Part shown: positions 1 through 15,000 of the stretch, piece by piece | Position numbering within the stretch: the stretch's first letter is position 1 | Layout of the letters: each line of letters begins with the position of its first letter | Assembly (NCBI GenBank): GCA_907165275.2 | Contig: OU015654.1 | Span: 6,155,501-6,219,500 of the forward strand | Source: Zygaena filipendulae | Lineage: Eukaryota > Arthropoda > Insecta > Lepidoptera > Zygaenidae | Length of the DNA stretch: 64,000 nt | Direction of reading: 5' to 3' | Position numbers and translations under genes: made by a program | The notes under the pieces: generated by a model | What the model saw: only the letters and a program-made list of their open reading frames with translations | The model's database searches: none | Told to the model about the DNA's origin: nothing

Positions 1-3000
1 TCGTCGTCGGCGGGCGTGGGCTCGCTGAGCGCGCTGGGCTCGCCCCCCGCCGCCCCGCCCGCCACCCCGCCCCACCACAAGCTGTTCCGCACCGAGGCGC
101 ACCATCGCGTCGAGGACCACCGCAACAGGTATGCCTCGCTATATACTTATGCTGCAGTCAATCAGCTTAATAAAATTTGCCGTTCAATAGGCCGGTGTAT
201 GAAAATCAATATTCCAATTTTAGACCGTCAGTTAGATAATAAAAACATTGTTGTTGTCCTAAATAAAAAAAATAAATAAATAGAAGACACGTATGTAAAA
301 TCTCAATATATAAATGTTGTTCATGTCGCAGAGGCGTGTCGGTGGAGCGGATCATTCCCATCCATGTGTCGGAGGAGGCGCCCACGGCCGCGCCCTGCCC
401 CGCCGCCGCGCTGCCCCGGCCCGCGCCCGCGCCGCTCACGTCGCCGCCGCCGCCGCCGCCTGCGTCCACTAGTCAAGTTCCTTTGAGGTACGCACATTCA
501 CTCTTAGAACTCGTCACATAAGCGCTAGACAAAGGAACCTCCATTGCATTGATATATCCTTTAAAAACATCGTAAATGGCGACAGGTTTGACTCAATAAC
601 TAGATATTAATGATGATCACATTGAAGAAAAATTAGAACTCTTTGAACTGGGACACCCGCGGACCTAAAGTGGCCTAGCCTGGGTTGGTACTGATTTCAC
701 CTACTGGTTAGATCATAAATATTAATAAGGTAGAGCACGAGCTTACTACTTGAGCCGAAACAAGCGTCGTTCTCGCGCACTTTGGCAGCGAACTTATGAA
801 ATTACCGACGGAGAATATTCAAACGGATCGAGAGATTTAGATTGTATGCTGTAGAGCATTATGTTCCCCGCGATTTCACCCGCGGCAATTACGAAGTTCC
901 CGCGGGAATTCTGGGATGGTACCCTATGTCTTCTATACTCCTGACAACGTGCATGCAAAATTTCATGATGATCGGTCGAGCCGTTAAGGCGTGAAAGTGT
1001 AAAAACAAACAAACACTCACTTTCGCATGTATAATGTTAGTAAGGATTGTGATGGGCGGGTAATGGGTATCGTACGCCAGGCGCCTGGTGTCGACCGAGT
1101 CGACGGGCAGCGAGGCGGGCGAGCCGATCAAGAAGTCCGCGCGCGAGTTCATCATCCCCATCGCGGTGGAGGGCAAGGGCTACGTGACGCCGCGCCAGCG
1201 CAGCCTCGAGCCCGACGCGCAGGCGCCCCCGGCCGCGCCCTCGCTCAAGCTGCGCGGGCACCGCAACCGCCTCCGGTAGCTCACTATTTATTTATTTATT
1301 TATTCATATTATACATTCGTAACATACCAGTCCATAGACCAAAGTGTTACAAACTATTATGGTAGGTATTACATAATGTTCCATTGGAAATTTATTTATT
1401 TATATAAATTTCACTGTAAATACAGGTAAGTGCCCAATGGATTACAGCGTTAGATAGTCCTACTGACTTAGAAACATAATGGCATTTGCAACCACAGTTG
1501 ATAAAATGTCGGCAAATATATCAGTGCCAGGTGAGTAGGCGAGCAGTGCGTTCAGTAACTCTATACATTAATTAACATAATATATACATTTTTCACTAAA
1601 TGCATATGAAAGTATATGGGTACGATTCTTACATAAAAAAAAAAATATTAATTTTTATTTGTCTGTCTGTTCCGGCTAATCTCTGAAACAACTGGACCGA
1701 TTTTAACAGGACTTTCACTGGCAGGTAGCTGATGTTATAAGGAGTAGTTTGGGCTACTTTTATTTTAGAAAAAATAGTTGCTGCCGGAATTCCGAAGCTC
1801 ACTCGGGTGAAACCGCGGGGCACAGCTTGTACAAAACAATTAATATTAGAAACAAATCTTACTAATATCATAAAGAGGTAAAATTTGTGAGTTTGTGAAG
1901 TTGCTGGATCTTTGAACCGATTTTGAAAATTCTTTTTTAATACAGTTGCTCAAAAAGTGGCATATTGCAGGGACGTATAGCGTTCGGGAAGTGGGCTATT
2001 ACATACTCGAGCTTTTTCTTTACCTTTTCCGAACTCGTGCGTTCTCTTTCCCAACTGTCAAAATGGCGAAACGACTTTGACACACTTTTTGTATTGCGCA
2101 ACGTAGGTTTCGTATTACTAATACGACTAGCGCCATCTCTTGATCACAGTTGGAACTTAGTTGAGTTTGTGTTTTTATTATTTTACTAAATTTCTTCATT
2201 TTTTTCGCAACTGTATTAAAAATAGTTGTTCAGTACACGTGCGGAACCGTCACTGCAAAGAGTTCCGACTGTCAACCCTCACCTTCGGCTGCGCCTCGGC
2301 TCGGGTCGACATTTGTCGGAATTCTTTGCAATGACAGCCTTTCCGCACTTGTAATGAAATATACTATTTTAATACAGTTGCTCAAAAAGTGGCGTATTGC
2401 AGGGACGTTTAGCGTTCGGGATGTGGGCTATTACATACTTGAGCTTTTTGTTTACCTTTCCCGAACTCGTGCGTTCTCTTTGCCAACTGTCAAAATGGCG
2501 ACACGACTTTGACACACTTTTTGCATTGCGAAACGTAGGTTTCGCATTACTAATACGACTAGCGCCATCTCTTGATCACAGTTGGAACTTAGTTGAGTTT
2601 GTTGTGTTTTTGATATTTTATTAAATTGCTTAATTTTTTCGTAACTGTATTAAAAATAGGTGTTCAGTACACGTGCGGAACCGTCATTGCAACTAGTTCC
2701 GACTGTCAACCCTCACCTTCGGCTGCGCCTCGGCTCGGGTAGACATTTGTTGGAACTCTTTGCAATGACAGGCTTTCCGCACTTATAATGAAATATACTA
2801 TTTCCTATAGAAAGTCACATTATTCCCCCCGTTATAATTCCCGCGGGAACTCCGAAATAGCAGCAGGTGAAACCGCGGGAAACAGCTAGTAATTCATAAA
2901 ATACATTATTACATTGATAATTTTAATTCAAACATGTCAGGCAAATCCATCAATTAATTAAATCAGTCAATTAAATTAAATAAATTATGTTAGTATCTCG

Positions 3001-6000
3001 CACTTCGTCTGCGAAGGCTACGTATCCGTGCTCTCCCTATGTTCACGAACATTACGGTTATGAAGAAGTGGATTGCGAACGATTGAGCACTGCAGTTAGG
3101 CACGCACGTTGTTGTCGGTTAATCTATACTAATATTATAAAGAGCAAAAGTTTGTCAGTTTGTGATGTTGTAGGGGGTAATTTCTGAATCTACTGAACCG
3201 ATTTTGAAAATTCTTCCACTTATAGGAAGCTACAGTGATCCTGAGTGTTATAGGATACTTTTTATTTTGTATACATTTTGTACCCTTAGTTACGTTTCAT
3301 GTTTCCAATTTATTGTCTCGTTCTTGCCTCCTTTTAAGTGAAAACGGATTTATAGTAAAACTAGCTGTTCTCGCGGTCTCACACACATTAATTTTGAAAT
3401 TCCCGCGGACATTACTTGATAAAAAGTACCCTATCCTTTTCTGTACTCCTGACAACGTGTATAACAAACTAACTCATTTTCGCATTCATAAAAGTCAAGA
3501 ACGCGCTGTGCTGTCATATTTTCCGATAGGGATATTTGACTCCTTAGCGTCTGCAGTCATTTTTTTTGTTCACAATTCTCTGACAACTTTGCTTAATTGT
3601 TTTTGTAGAACTGGACCATTGTACGGCAGCCTCGTCAGCGGCGGAGAGTCGGACGAAGACGATGATACTCACAGCATGCACAGACTTAGGTATGTACAGG
3701 TAGATCACTAAAATGAGGTCCGCCATCAAGCTTTGTTCCAGCATCCTCACCGTATGATCGCAAATTGAGTCACGTTAGAATTTGCCGGTATTTTTTTTAT
3801 AAACTTCTATAGCAGCTATTGGTCATAAATATGTAAGTACAAAATAGATTGTAGTGCGGTATATCGCTGATGTTATTTCAATACTGTCGGTATAACTACG
3901 CAATAAACACAATGTATGATTATAATATATAGAAAAAAGGTTGGTTTTTTTTACTGATTCTAATACTTTGATGGAAAGTTACAAATTTTATCTCGATACA
4001 AACTCTAGGCAACTTTCAAGTTCCAAGAGAATATATCACTACATATTATAAAGCGCAGTCCTCCGCTGCGTCTGTCTTTCTGTTCGCGATAAATTCAAAT
4101 CTAAACAGATTTTCATGCTGTTTACACCAATAGATAGAGTGATACAAGAGGAAAGTTTAAACTTATAATTTATCCTGGAATTCCCGCGGGAACTCCGAAT
4201 TTACCGCGGGTGAAATCTCGGGGGACAACTAGTAATATAATCTATGGAACTGATTTTAATGATTCTTTCAGTGATACAAAGCTACATTTTATTTCAATAC
4301 AGAGAGTTCCCTATGAGTCCCGAGAGAATACAATATAATAGTAATAAATATGTACTCGCGTGGTGTCCGGCGGCAGGTCGTCGCGGGCGGCGCGCGCCGA
4401 GTCCGTCAGCTCCGGCGAGGAGGACGAGGAGGACGAAGGGTTCCACCGGCTCACCGCCGACAACCTGTTCTCTACGCTGTTGCACCGAGTATGTCGCACG
4501 CTATATTTGCATACAATGGGCATGTGGACTAATTTTTATTTTTTAGTCCGTCTTGTAGATTATTAAAAAATATTGGACACGTATTTTTTCTTTTTGACGT
4601 CACTATGCTGATAGTTTGTATGGCGATTTTAGCGGTTAGTGACGTCCCGGCCCCCTCACCCTAAACTTAAATGCGCTTTATCTCTGTATATTTTAATTTA
4701 TTTGAAAAGCAAAAAATACGTGTCTATTGTTTTTTTATTTTCTGACGGACTAATTAGAATTTTGATTTTCAAAAGTTGTCAACATCCCCATTCCAGTAGA
4801 TATTGTTCAACACACAGCAGCAACAGCCTATACTCCAATCTCGTCTAGGTTTACTACTACATTGTATCCGGGCGCAGGAAGGCACGAAATTAATGGAGAG
4901 TTTCGCTTCTTTGTCTAGTATTAATTCCAGAGTTCCCGAGGAAATACCGAGATAAAAGTTACCCCATTCTTTGTAACAGCTGACAGCGTGTATGCAAAAT
5001 TTCATGACGATTGGTTGAGTAGTTAAGGCGTGAAAGCTTAATAAACAAACAAACTCACATTCGAAAATCCTATATATAAAAATGAATTGCTGTTCCTTTA
5101 TCTCGCTATAACTCGAGAATGGCTGGACCGATTTGAATAATTTTGATCTTAAAATATTTGTGGAAGTCAAGGGAAGGTTTAAGAAGTAAATTAGGCTAGG
5201 CTACTTTCGTAAGGAATATTAAGAATAGGCATGTTGACAGTATCAAAGAATCAAAGAAATAATGGTTTTAGAGAAAAATATATGTCAAAAGAACTCTTAA
5301 AAGTCACTCAGTTTTCATCTAAACATTGTGATTAATAAGATTTTCATTAAAATAAAAGTATAAAATACTGCAATCGGCCATGTTTACTGAAACACCAATC
5401 ACAGCGAATGACGTCACACTCCAGTTAACGCAGGAGTAATAGTGTTCTGTGCCGTGTATTTTGCTTGAGTCATAAGTCGAGATATTATCTGTACGCGTTT
5501 CTAGTAATTCCTGCATCATTTAATAAGTAGATTTTGTGTTGAAATACAATATCCAAATATAATCAACGATGGAACAAGGATTTATTAAGGCTAACAGCGC
5601 TAATTTACCCAGAGTTGATCTGTTGATGTTGGGAGAATTTCTCGCATCAAATAAAGACTTTTGTTCATCGGAGTTTCGAAATGTGAAAACTTCCGTGTAA
5701 GTACAATATTATTATTAATCTATAATGCTAAGTGAAATAGTAGGTATTTTGTGATGAAATTTAACATAATAAGCATATTAAACTTGCAAGATACAGAAGT
5801 TATTATAATTTAACACTCAGGTATGTCATAGGATATTTTTGAGGTTAGGTAATTTCCAGTTCAAGAAAATAATATAATACTTTTTTTTACTAGGTACTAG
5901 GTTTGTAGGTACCTTTTCTCAAAACTCCACAAGTACTATTATGTACAACTTCAATAATAATAAGTAATAAATATATCAACTTAAAAATATATGAGTTTGC

Positions 6001-9000
6001 CTGATTATAACTATTTTGGTCAAAGACCCAGAAAATATTTAATCCCAAAATTTTTGAATGACATATCTTTAAAATTAAGAAACAATAGTTTTAGTGAGGC
6101 CTCATTCCAAAATATTGTTTTTGTTAAAAACCTGTAAGAGATTTAAATTAGGTGAAAAAATATGTGGTACAGTATAGTATATTATTGTAGGTATACGTAT
6201 TGTGTTGTAAGTACTTGAAACTTGCTTGTTCAGTACATATTAAAACAAGTATAAAGGCAGTGATTTGTCTGCCAATAAACTGTTATGCAGTTTCGCAGGT
6301 TTCATTTAGAAATAACGCTAAATTGTTTTAATTTAATAAAAAGTTTTAATAATATTCAAACCTATCTTTCAAACAAATATAAACCATTGCTCTCCACACC
6401 CATAAATTCAATATCTAATGTCAGCTAGGTAATTTACCTATTTGCAAAGATAGAACAGAAGAAGAAACACTTGTTACTTTATGTATTTATATAATAATAA
6501 ATTTTATTTATTTCAGGTCCTCACAACCATCATATGGGGATGATGCTATAAGTTATGTGAAACTTAAAAGTGAAGAAAAATTTTTACAGTAAAATGTAGA
6601 AATTTTATGTGTTACATTTGATGAAGAATATGTATCAGATTTTCTTGAGGGCATAATAAAATTCTGGAAACCTTATATATATCCATTGTTATATAAAAAT
6701 ATAGAGTAGTAAATAAAAATGCACATGTTTTTGTTTTTATCACGCTTATATTAGCTTCACCTGTATCATTAGTATTATATTATGTATACCTACAGTAAAA
6801 GACTAGTATTATATAACTTTAAACTGACAGCGTGCTACTGGTGAGTTTGTTGCGCAGCTTCTCTTCGGCCATAGCACTAGGAAGCTGTGTGGATATTTTA
6901 TGGGTGCTGTCATAATACTAATTGTAATTTTATTGACGTCAAAAAGAGCCACATTATGGACCAACGTTGAATAAAATTCTTTGACTTTAACTGAGACTTT
7001 CATCTATCTAACCAAATTCCTAGAACCCTACTTGGGGTGCTGAAGCACCCCAAAAGGTTTTGTTTTTCAGTTTATTTTACTGGTTTATAATAGTAGGGAT
7101 GTTGAAGACTTTTGAAAATCAAAATCCTAATTAGTCCGTCATCAAAGTGGTCTTCACAAAAATAAATTGCCGAATTTGTAACTACACCTACTGAGTTTCG
7201 CCTTGCAAGCTTTAACCACTTATCTCTCACTTTTTTCTTGTTAGGAACATGAGCAAACTATTTATTAGGTAAGGTTTTTATGTGTTTTTAGATACAGAGA
7301 GGGACCGCACACCACTTGTACACTTTGGAATTAATTTTTAATAAATATATTGTTGACTTTGTTCGTCGAGCATACACACAATGCTACGTGAACTTAGGTG
7401 TGACGTCACAAGTGGCGCCATGACACTCACGAGTGTTTTCGAGCACAATTCAAATTAGACAAAATAAAATGCAGTAATTTGCGTTAAAACTATAAACTAA
7501 TGCTGAAATAATGAGTTTTTCGGAAATAGTAGACGTGTACCTGCATTATAAAAGGGGATTTCAAAATTAGTCAACATGCCTATTCTTTGTCATTACGGTA
7601 CCATGGTTGGTGTATGAGTGGTGACTGTGCGCTTGCAGGTGCGCGCTCTGACGCAGAGCCTCAACGGCGAGGAGGGCCCCGGGTTCTCGCCGCGTCCGCA
7701 CTCGCTCTTCAACAATCTACAGTCGCCGTTCTTCAACAGGTATTTTTAAACTTCAGTTAACGTCAGTAGTGGCTTTTATGATCCATTGAGTTACATAAAA
7801 TGGTTTTGAAATTGAAAAATAAGAAAAAAAAACACGTTTTGTCATTTCATCAACTTCATAAATAGTTTTATCAAGAGAACAGCTGAAACTGGATATCATC
7901 GAATTAATACATACCATACAAAATTTAAACTAATATTTATGCTTTAATGTTTCAGAAACTAAAGTAACTTAAGATTAACGATTGTACTAATGTGGTGTTT
8001 TTTCTTTTTCTTTTCTACTAATGAACGGTTTTTTTTAAATTGGCGCGCGCAGCCCTCATTTGCCGAGAAGACATCAGCTGTTGTGAGTATATCATCTTAA
8101 TTAACTGATATTAATGAATCATCAATTAGATTTCTGATAATATCTACACGCTTTTGTCCTATTTCACTAAATATCAATTTGCTCCCGACATGCAGAAAAC
8201 ATACATTTGTGGAAAGTAAACGAAGTGTATCGGAAACGTGAGTTAAACGCTATGATACTTATTTATCATTAGGTAGCTACACGAAATAAATAACAAATAT
8301 TGTTTACTTACAGCTATCAATCCGGTGCTTGGCATCCCCAGGCGTTTACGGACTTTGAACCGGGTTGATTGCATATATATATTTACAATGAATACTTTGT
8401 AGAAGGCTAGACCATAATCTTTAGTATAAATAATATCGTATTCCAATCGTAGAATGAACAACATGATAATATGTCCGACCTTTTAATTAAATTTTACGAA
8501 CGGTCAACTAACACAGTATTGCAGATCATGTTTTATTGTGTTCATCTACGTTTGGTCGAATAGGGTAGCCTTAAAAGATGTATAATATGTATGTAAAAAA
8601 AAATATAACCATTTTGATTGATTAATAATTTCAATGTTTGAAAATTGTTTCCCTTCTCAATTCGTTAGATTTTGAATGTTTCATTTTGCATTCAATTCAA
8701 TTTAAATATACTTACATGTACTTATGTTATAATGTGGTACTTCATGTGTACTGTATAAATAACGTTGTAGCGTAATGGATATGTAGGTGCCTACCTATTG
8801 TTAAAACGTGTGTGTTGCCAACAGACGCGAGGGTTGGGGCTCGCGCGACCTGCACGCCGACTTCGACTCGATGTTCGGGCCGCAGGCGCCGCGCCCGGCG
8901 CCGCGAGGTGAGTGCCGCGTCGCCAGCCTGTGCACTCGCTTGCCGCGCACGCGCACCGGTACGGGGAAAACGTTGCCAATACTGTATTACTCGTAAACGT

Positions 9001-12000
9001 ATCGCATATACCTACCTACCTAGCTAGGGGTACACGCCGCGTTACGCGAGCACAGCTGATTGCTTTTGAGGCTTGCACCTAAGGACACACGCATTCGATA
9101 TTCGCTCTCACAAGTCTCGTTACCTATGATGTTATGTAGAAGATTAATTGTGTAATGGACACAATGTTCAATGAATAAATTAATATTGTGACAGAAAGAT
9201 TTAAAAAAGAAAATTAACATCAAATTATTTTTACTTTCCTTTTAAATCAAAACTTTTTTGCCAGTGATCAACAATTATTTTTATTGGTCTACCAGCAGAA
9301 ATAACATATGAGACATATGGTTAGAACGAAGTTTTTTCCATATTAAATTGATTCCGTTATGTCCGTTATGCGTGAAAACAGGCATAAATACAAATAAACT
9401 CATTTCGAAAACAAAAAGAAATCGCTGCTTTTTTTTCCGTAGAGCAACCGTATAACGCCGTGACGGAAAATGAATTTTTACTCCCAATCCGTACCATGCG
9501 ATAAAGAATTTCGTTCTAAAAATATATAGTATAAAGGGTTTCAAAACAATTCTAATGATTTCCAAAAGTACTACATAATGTTTTCAATACTGTAGTATCA
9601 TCATGTTAGTAGGTATTTGGGAGCTTAAAAGCTTTACTAGTAGATTGGTCTCATTACGAATTCATTGCCTCTTCACAACTGTTGCAATTCAGAGTATTTA
9701 GAGAGCACGAGCCTTTCACACTGACCAAAAGCTTTCACTAAAACAAATTAATTAACTACCAAGTCATACGTAGAGGATTAAGTAAATAGCTAAATAAAAA
9801 AAATGTCATCGCCTCCAAGATAGATATTTGTGACGTTTTCCACCGTTGCGGTAGTTTTCATTAACATTGATGTCATGATTGAATGATAACAAAGCCACAT
9901 ACTTCCGTAAGAACGTGAGGTCCGGCGTCGTGTTATTATTTTATTATGTTTCGTGTGTAAGTTTGAGAGTTGATTAACAATATTAACTCTTATTAATTCT
10001 GTCCATGTTTTTGCATTGTAGTTTTCTATTTATTATTTTAAAATTGCATTCTTTGTGCAGGTGTTGACTCTTCCCCCCGCTAACATTAGCAGGAAAATGT
10101 TGCGTTGCTATCAAATTGTACGAGTTTAATTCATTACATAGTAGCATCAATATTGCATGGATACAAATCGACAAGGCATAATTTCACATATCGCATCGCG
10201 ATTGCCTTAGCAATGTGCAGTATTGTAATGTGTATATTAGCGACCGTAGCGAATATTTTTGACAATTTTATAATTTTTCTCAGTTGAGTAATTAAATGAT
10301 ATTATACATAATTATGTATAAAATACAAGTGTATTTAAAAGACTTACAGTTAATTATTTGTTTATCAAGTGATCATTGCATAAATGTGTAGATAGTGGAT
10401 GTGGTAGCACTCGATGTAATATACCTACTGATTGCGTGGGAACATGTAAGTCAGTTCGTGACAAGTTCAACCGCTGGGCGACGTTCGGCCCTCCGCCGAG
10501 CCCTCGCTCCAAGCGTTACAACTTATCTGCAGCCAGACTAGGACAAGCACTCTGAAGGTCCGCCCAGTACGGAGGGTCGATAGGGTAGGGTGGAGTGCGC
10601 GGGTAGGGGTGGTGCGGGTAGGGGCGGGGCGGGGCGGGGCGGGGCGGGGCGCGGGTCGCGGCCGACGCAGCGAAGCGGTAGTGAGGTTGTGTTGGTGTGG
10701 TTGCAGTTGGGTTGCGCGTTGTACTGCATGCTCCGACCAAATCTTCACTCCACAGCGGCACCAGCGCAAACCACAAATCTGCCACAAACGACCCACAACA
10801 ATAGGTACTAAATCATATTTATTTTCCTCTATATTATAATTTTTTGTTTTTGTGTTCGGCGCCATTCATTAGCTGCGGCTATTTACCAGAATAGAGACGC
10901 CTTTTTGTCGCTACCTAAGCCATGATTCGATTAATTTCTGGTAAATTTTATAATTTATTTTTGAAGGCAACATTTTATTGCAAATTATTTGTGTTTTGAT
11001 TTCGCACATCTAAAAAGCTTTCCGTTTGATCTAATTCTCATATTCTTTGTTTAGTTATTTCTAGGTATTATTAATTCTAACATAAATGCATCTATGTTTG
11101 TATTAATTGTGATCTTTAATTGAAAGTGTTATCTATTATTTCTAATCAATTTTATTCCTTTTTTTAATTCGATCCGATTTTTCAGTTATCATCTATTTCT
11201 CACTTTGTTTACTCGGCCACAACGTAAATTGCCACACCTCCAAATAAAAAAAGACACTGTAAATATATCATACCGGCGAGCGTTCTGCATGATCGAAACG
11301 TGTGTTTTTCGATTAAATTACAGGTAATAGTAAGAAATCCGGGAAGCATCAAACGAAGTCTCAACAAAACGTCGAAACGAACGCCGAGAGCGGGTTAGAT
11401 CTGTCCGACTTGGATCTGAGTACGATACAGCTGTCGGAGAAGGAGATGCGCGCCCTGTCGGGGCTGACGCCGGCGCTGTCGCGGCGGCTGCAGCAGCAGC
11501 TGCTCGCGCACCTGCCGCCCGCCGCGGCGCGCTCGCTGCGCCGCACGCTCTCGCTGCACACGGCGCCGCGCCCGCAGCGCGCGTACGCTCGCAGCCATTC
11601 CGCCACCAAGGCCGCCCCGGGCGACGCCGCCCTGTCCGACAGCTGCCCGCGCGACGCCGCCGCGGTGGACCTCCCGCTCTCAGATATAAGAAAGAGTCCA
11701 TCTAACGGTGCGGCCGACAACACCGAAAACCTAGTCAAAGAAGATCTCGTCAAATTATCTGCGCCTCAATTTTGCACATTGCCACGTCTCAAACGACACT
11801 CTGTATCGACGAAGGAGTCGACGCCGCCGGTTTCATCCGTTTCGGATGTCGGTTATGAGTACACTCCTAAAGTAGGTACGCTCGCCAAAGAGTTGAGCCA
11901 TTCGAGGGGCAGCAGCATTCGTAGTACACCGGACCGGCCAATGCACAGCAAATATCTTACGCCTGAGAGAAATTTGTCTCTAGACGAATCGTACTCGTCG

Positions 12001-15000
12001 GACAGTGGTAGTATACTATCGGAACCTAGCTACATCGCTGCGTACGGTACTCCCGGTGTCGGTGGCGCAGGCCCCGGCTTCAGCAGACGTCACTCTATGA
12101 GACTCGCCGGTGACCGAGATGTATCTAAAAAGCGCGTCTCGAGGTTCTTACGGCCAGATTTTTTCGATACACCTCCGGATGAAAGCCTATATGCAAAACA
12201 TAAAAAAGAAAAAGAACTAGAGACGCAAAAGATACTCAAAGAGATAAGGGAAAAGAGAAATAAAGCCTCAGACGCGCCCATTATCCGAAGTCCTATTGAA
12301 ACGAACGACGTTACTCAAATGTATAAAGAGGAATCATCCAGTGGCAACCGACTATGTCTATCGCCGCTTAGTCTTCTTATGTCAGGAAAAGAGCGAAGTA
12401 GATCTGTTACTCCTTTCTTTCCGATTTTAGATAATATTAAAGAAACAACACTAGATACATCAAACAAATTACTGGACCCAACATCTTTAGTCGATAAAAA
12501 AACGTCCGCCATTGACGAAATTCCAAGCAAAGAATCTAAGCTTACTAGACCAAAAAGTTATCCTGTAAAAAATTTGGACTCTTACAATCCGATCCAAGAA
12601 AATAACGTTACGTTATCGAAAAATACGGGAAATATGGAAACGGATGACAAAAATAAAAATACGACTAAGGAATCTAAGCTAATGAGACCAAAAAGTTATC
12701 CTACTAGTAATTCATCTCCAGAAAAAGGATATGTAAGTCGCAATGTAAAAAAAGATGAATTAAAATCCAATGTTTCAAAAGAGGAAGGTGCCAGTCCAGA
12801 TAATAAAACCGATATTGAAGTAAGTTTTAGTATTAGCTTACCTAGAAAGAAGCCCTCTCCGACTACGAAAACGAACTCTATTACGAAGAATGATTTAACT
12901 GAACAAAAAACAGAAGCAAATGTGGATATAACAAACTTAGCAAGCGATACCAGCTTAACTTTGAAAAAATTTCAAGTAATAAAAACAAGTGATTCTAATG
13001 GAAACATCAAACAAAAAAATCAAGATAATACTGTAACTGAAACTAAAGTTTCAACAGAAAATACGGCAAAATCTGTTACAAATAATATCAAAGAAAAATC
13101 TATCTCTGCATTATCAAATACTCAAAAAGAAACACCCAAAATAAAAACAATGGATTCTGAAACAGCTGAAAAAAAAGGAACAGTAAAAAAGAAGATAATT
13201 AAAAAGGTTTCTTCAAAAACCAAAGTCGATGGAAAAAGCAGTCTAGATAAAAACGATACCAAAGAGCAAACTGAAAAGAAAAAAATCGTGAAAAAAGTAA
13301 AGTCTGTTGAAGATAATGCAAAACCAACCACAACTATTACAAAAAAGAAATCCGTTTTGCAATCAATAGGTCAAAAATTTGAAAAATTTGCCTCGTCTAA
13401 ATCGAGTTCACCGGATAAGGTGACTAGCCATATAAAGCCAGACAATGCGAAAAAAATATCTGTGAAATTAAGTAGAACACAGCGTGAACAATCTGTTCCC
13501 GTAACCACTAATGCACCCATCGAGTCGAAATTAATTAAAAGAGCTGTTACTGTAACGGATGTTGCTGCCTTAGATAGTCAAGTCACAATACCCAATAAAA
13601 CGGCCGTTTCAAAAGTTTTAGGACTGTTCAAGAAATTTGAACCTAAAGAGAAAACGAAAATATCCTTGAATAAACGCCAAAATGCAGATGATTTGGAACA
13701 AAAAAAAACGAATTCTGTATCTGATAATTTGGACAATGATAAACCAAGGAGGCCGACATCTTTACTTTTAAATGGTTTAGGTCGCAAAATCAATAACGAA
13801 AAATCATGCGACACTGCTTCAATTAAAACAACCACAGAGTATAGTGATCAAACAGTACTTAAAAAAGAAAACGAACCTAGAAATTTAAGAAATAGTTTGA
13901 AGTTAGATTTTTCCAGATTGCCAAGAGTGAAAAAAATAGTTCCTACCAATCCTGTGATAGAACCACAAATTATGGATGTCTCTTCTGGCGAAAATAACGT
14001 CTCGTTAGAAAAAAATAACATCAGTATCTCAAATTCTAACCTCAATGCTGAAAATGCTGACTCCGAAAGTCGCAGTAGATCCAGAAGCAGATCGAATTTC
14101 TCAAACTCCGATTATAAATCTGACCATAGTGTAGATCTTAAAGTTACAGACAAGAATCCTGTATCTCCATCTGATAATTCCATACATCATCCTTTACGCA
14201 ACCATGAGTCAACTACGCCTGATAAAGAAGATATTGTTGATAGGATTCGTCGAAAAAGTTTTTATTCTAGGTTCAACGAGAAAAAACAACGGAGAAAAAG
14301 TAGTTTGGTTGGTCCTGGAGCTACTGAATATGATCCGATAGCAAGAATCCACTCTCATCCTACCGAAACTAAATATGACCTTTCTCCGACATCGCCCTCG
14401 TCATACGACCTCTCCCCTGGGTTTTCTGTCGCTTCGGACGTATCTCCTTCCACTGAACGTTATCGAACTCTTATAACCGATCTCTCTGGTGGTAACAGAA
14501 GTACTTCACGATATGATAGCTATGGATTCAATGACAAGGTCGACACTTATAGATCCCTTGACCGAAATGACTTAAGAAAATATTCTGGAAGCAAAAGTTA
14601 CTTAGATTACGATCAACCATCTATATATGTCGGCCACAGGTATTCTGGATCTAAATCTTTACTCGATAGTTGTGATGAAAATGAAGACCGAACAACTTTT
14701 GGCCACCAAAGAGATCCGCACAAGTACAATAGAACTATATCTATGTATTCTCCGGGAAACTATGCAACATATAGACCGAAAAGAACACGTAATTCGGCGA
14801 TCATACTTAAAGAAGGAGAAAAAGAGCCGAGCCCTGAGAATATATTAGACAAAATACGACAGAGGAAAAATATATCGATCAGTGTTACTAGGAAACCTGA
14901 CATTGAAAAGAATGTACTGCAAAGGTGTGTATTACATTGTATTATATATTTTTACGTAAATAATTTAAATAACATTCCCAAATTGAAAATAATCTTTGAA

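Noticed and set aside
1965..2624. Two similar 74-75 codon frames that look like a duplicated small gene
   Set aside because: They lie inside the two MITE copies, are AT-biased and are conserved only as much as the surrounding element.
10467..10865. 132-codon frame on the - strand and overlapping Arg/Gly frames
   Set aside because: They translate the GGGGC array and its CpG-rich flanks; no splice context or domain.
11318..11753. 127-130 codon - strand frames
   Set aside because: Antisense shadows of the GC-rich start of the 3.6-kb exon.
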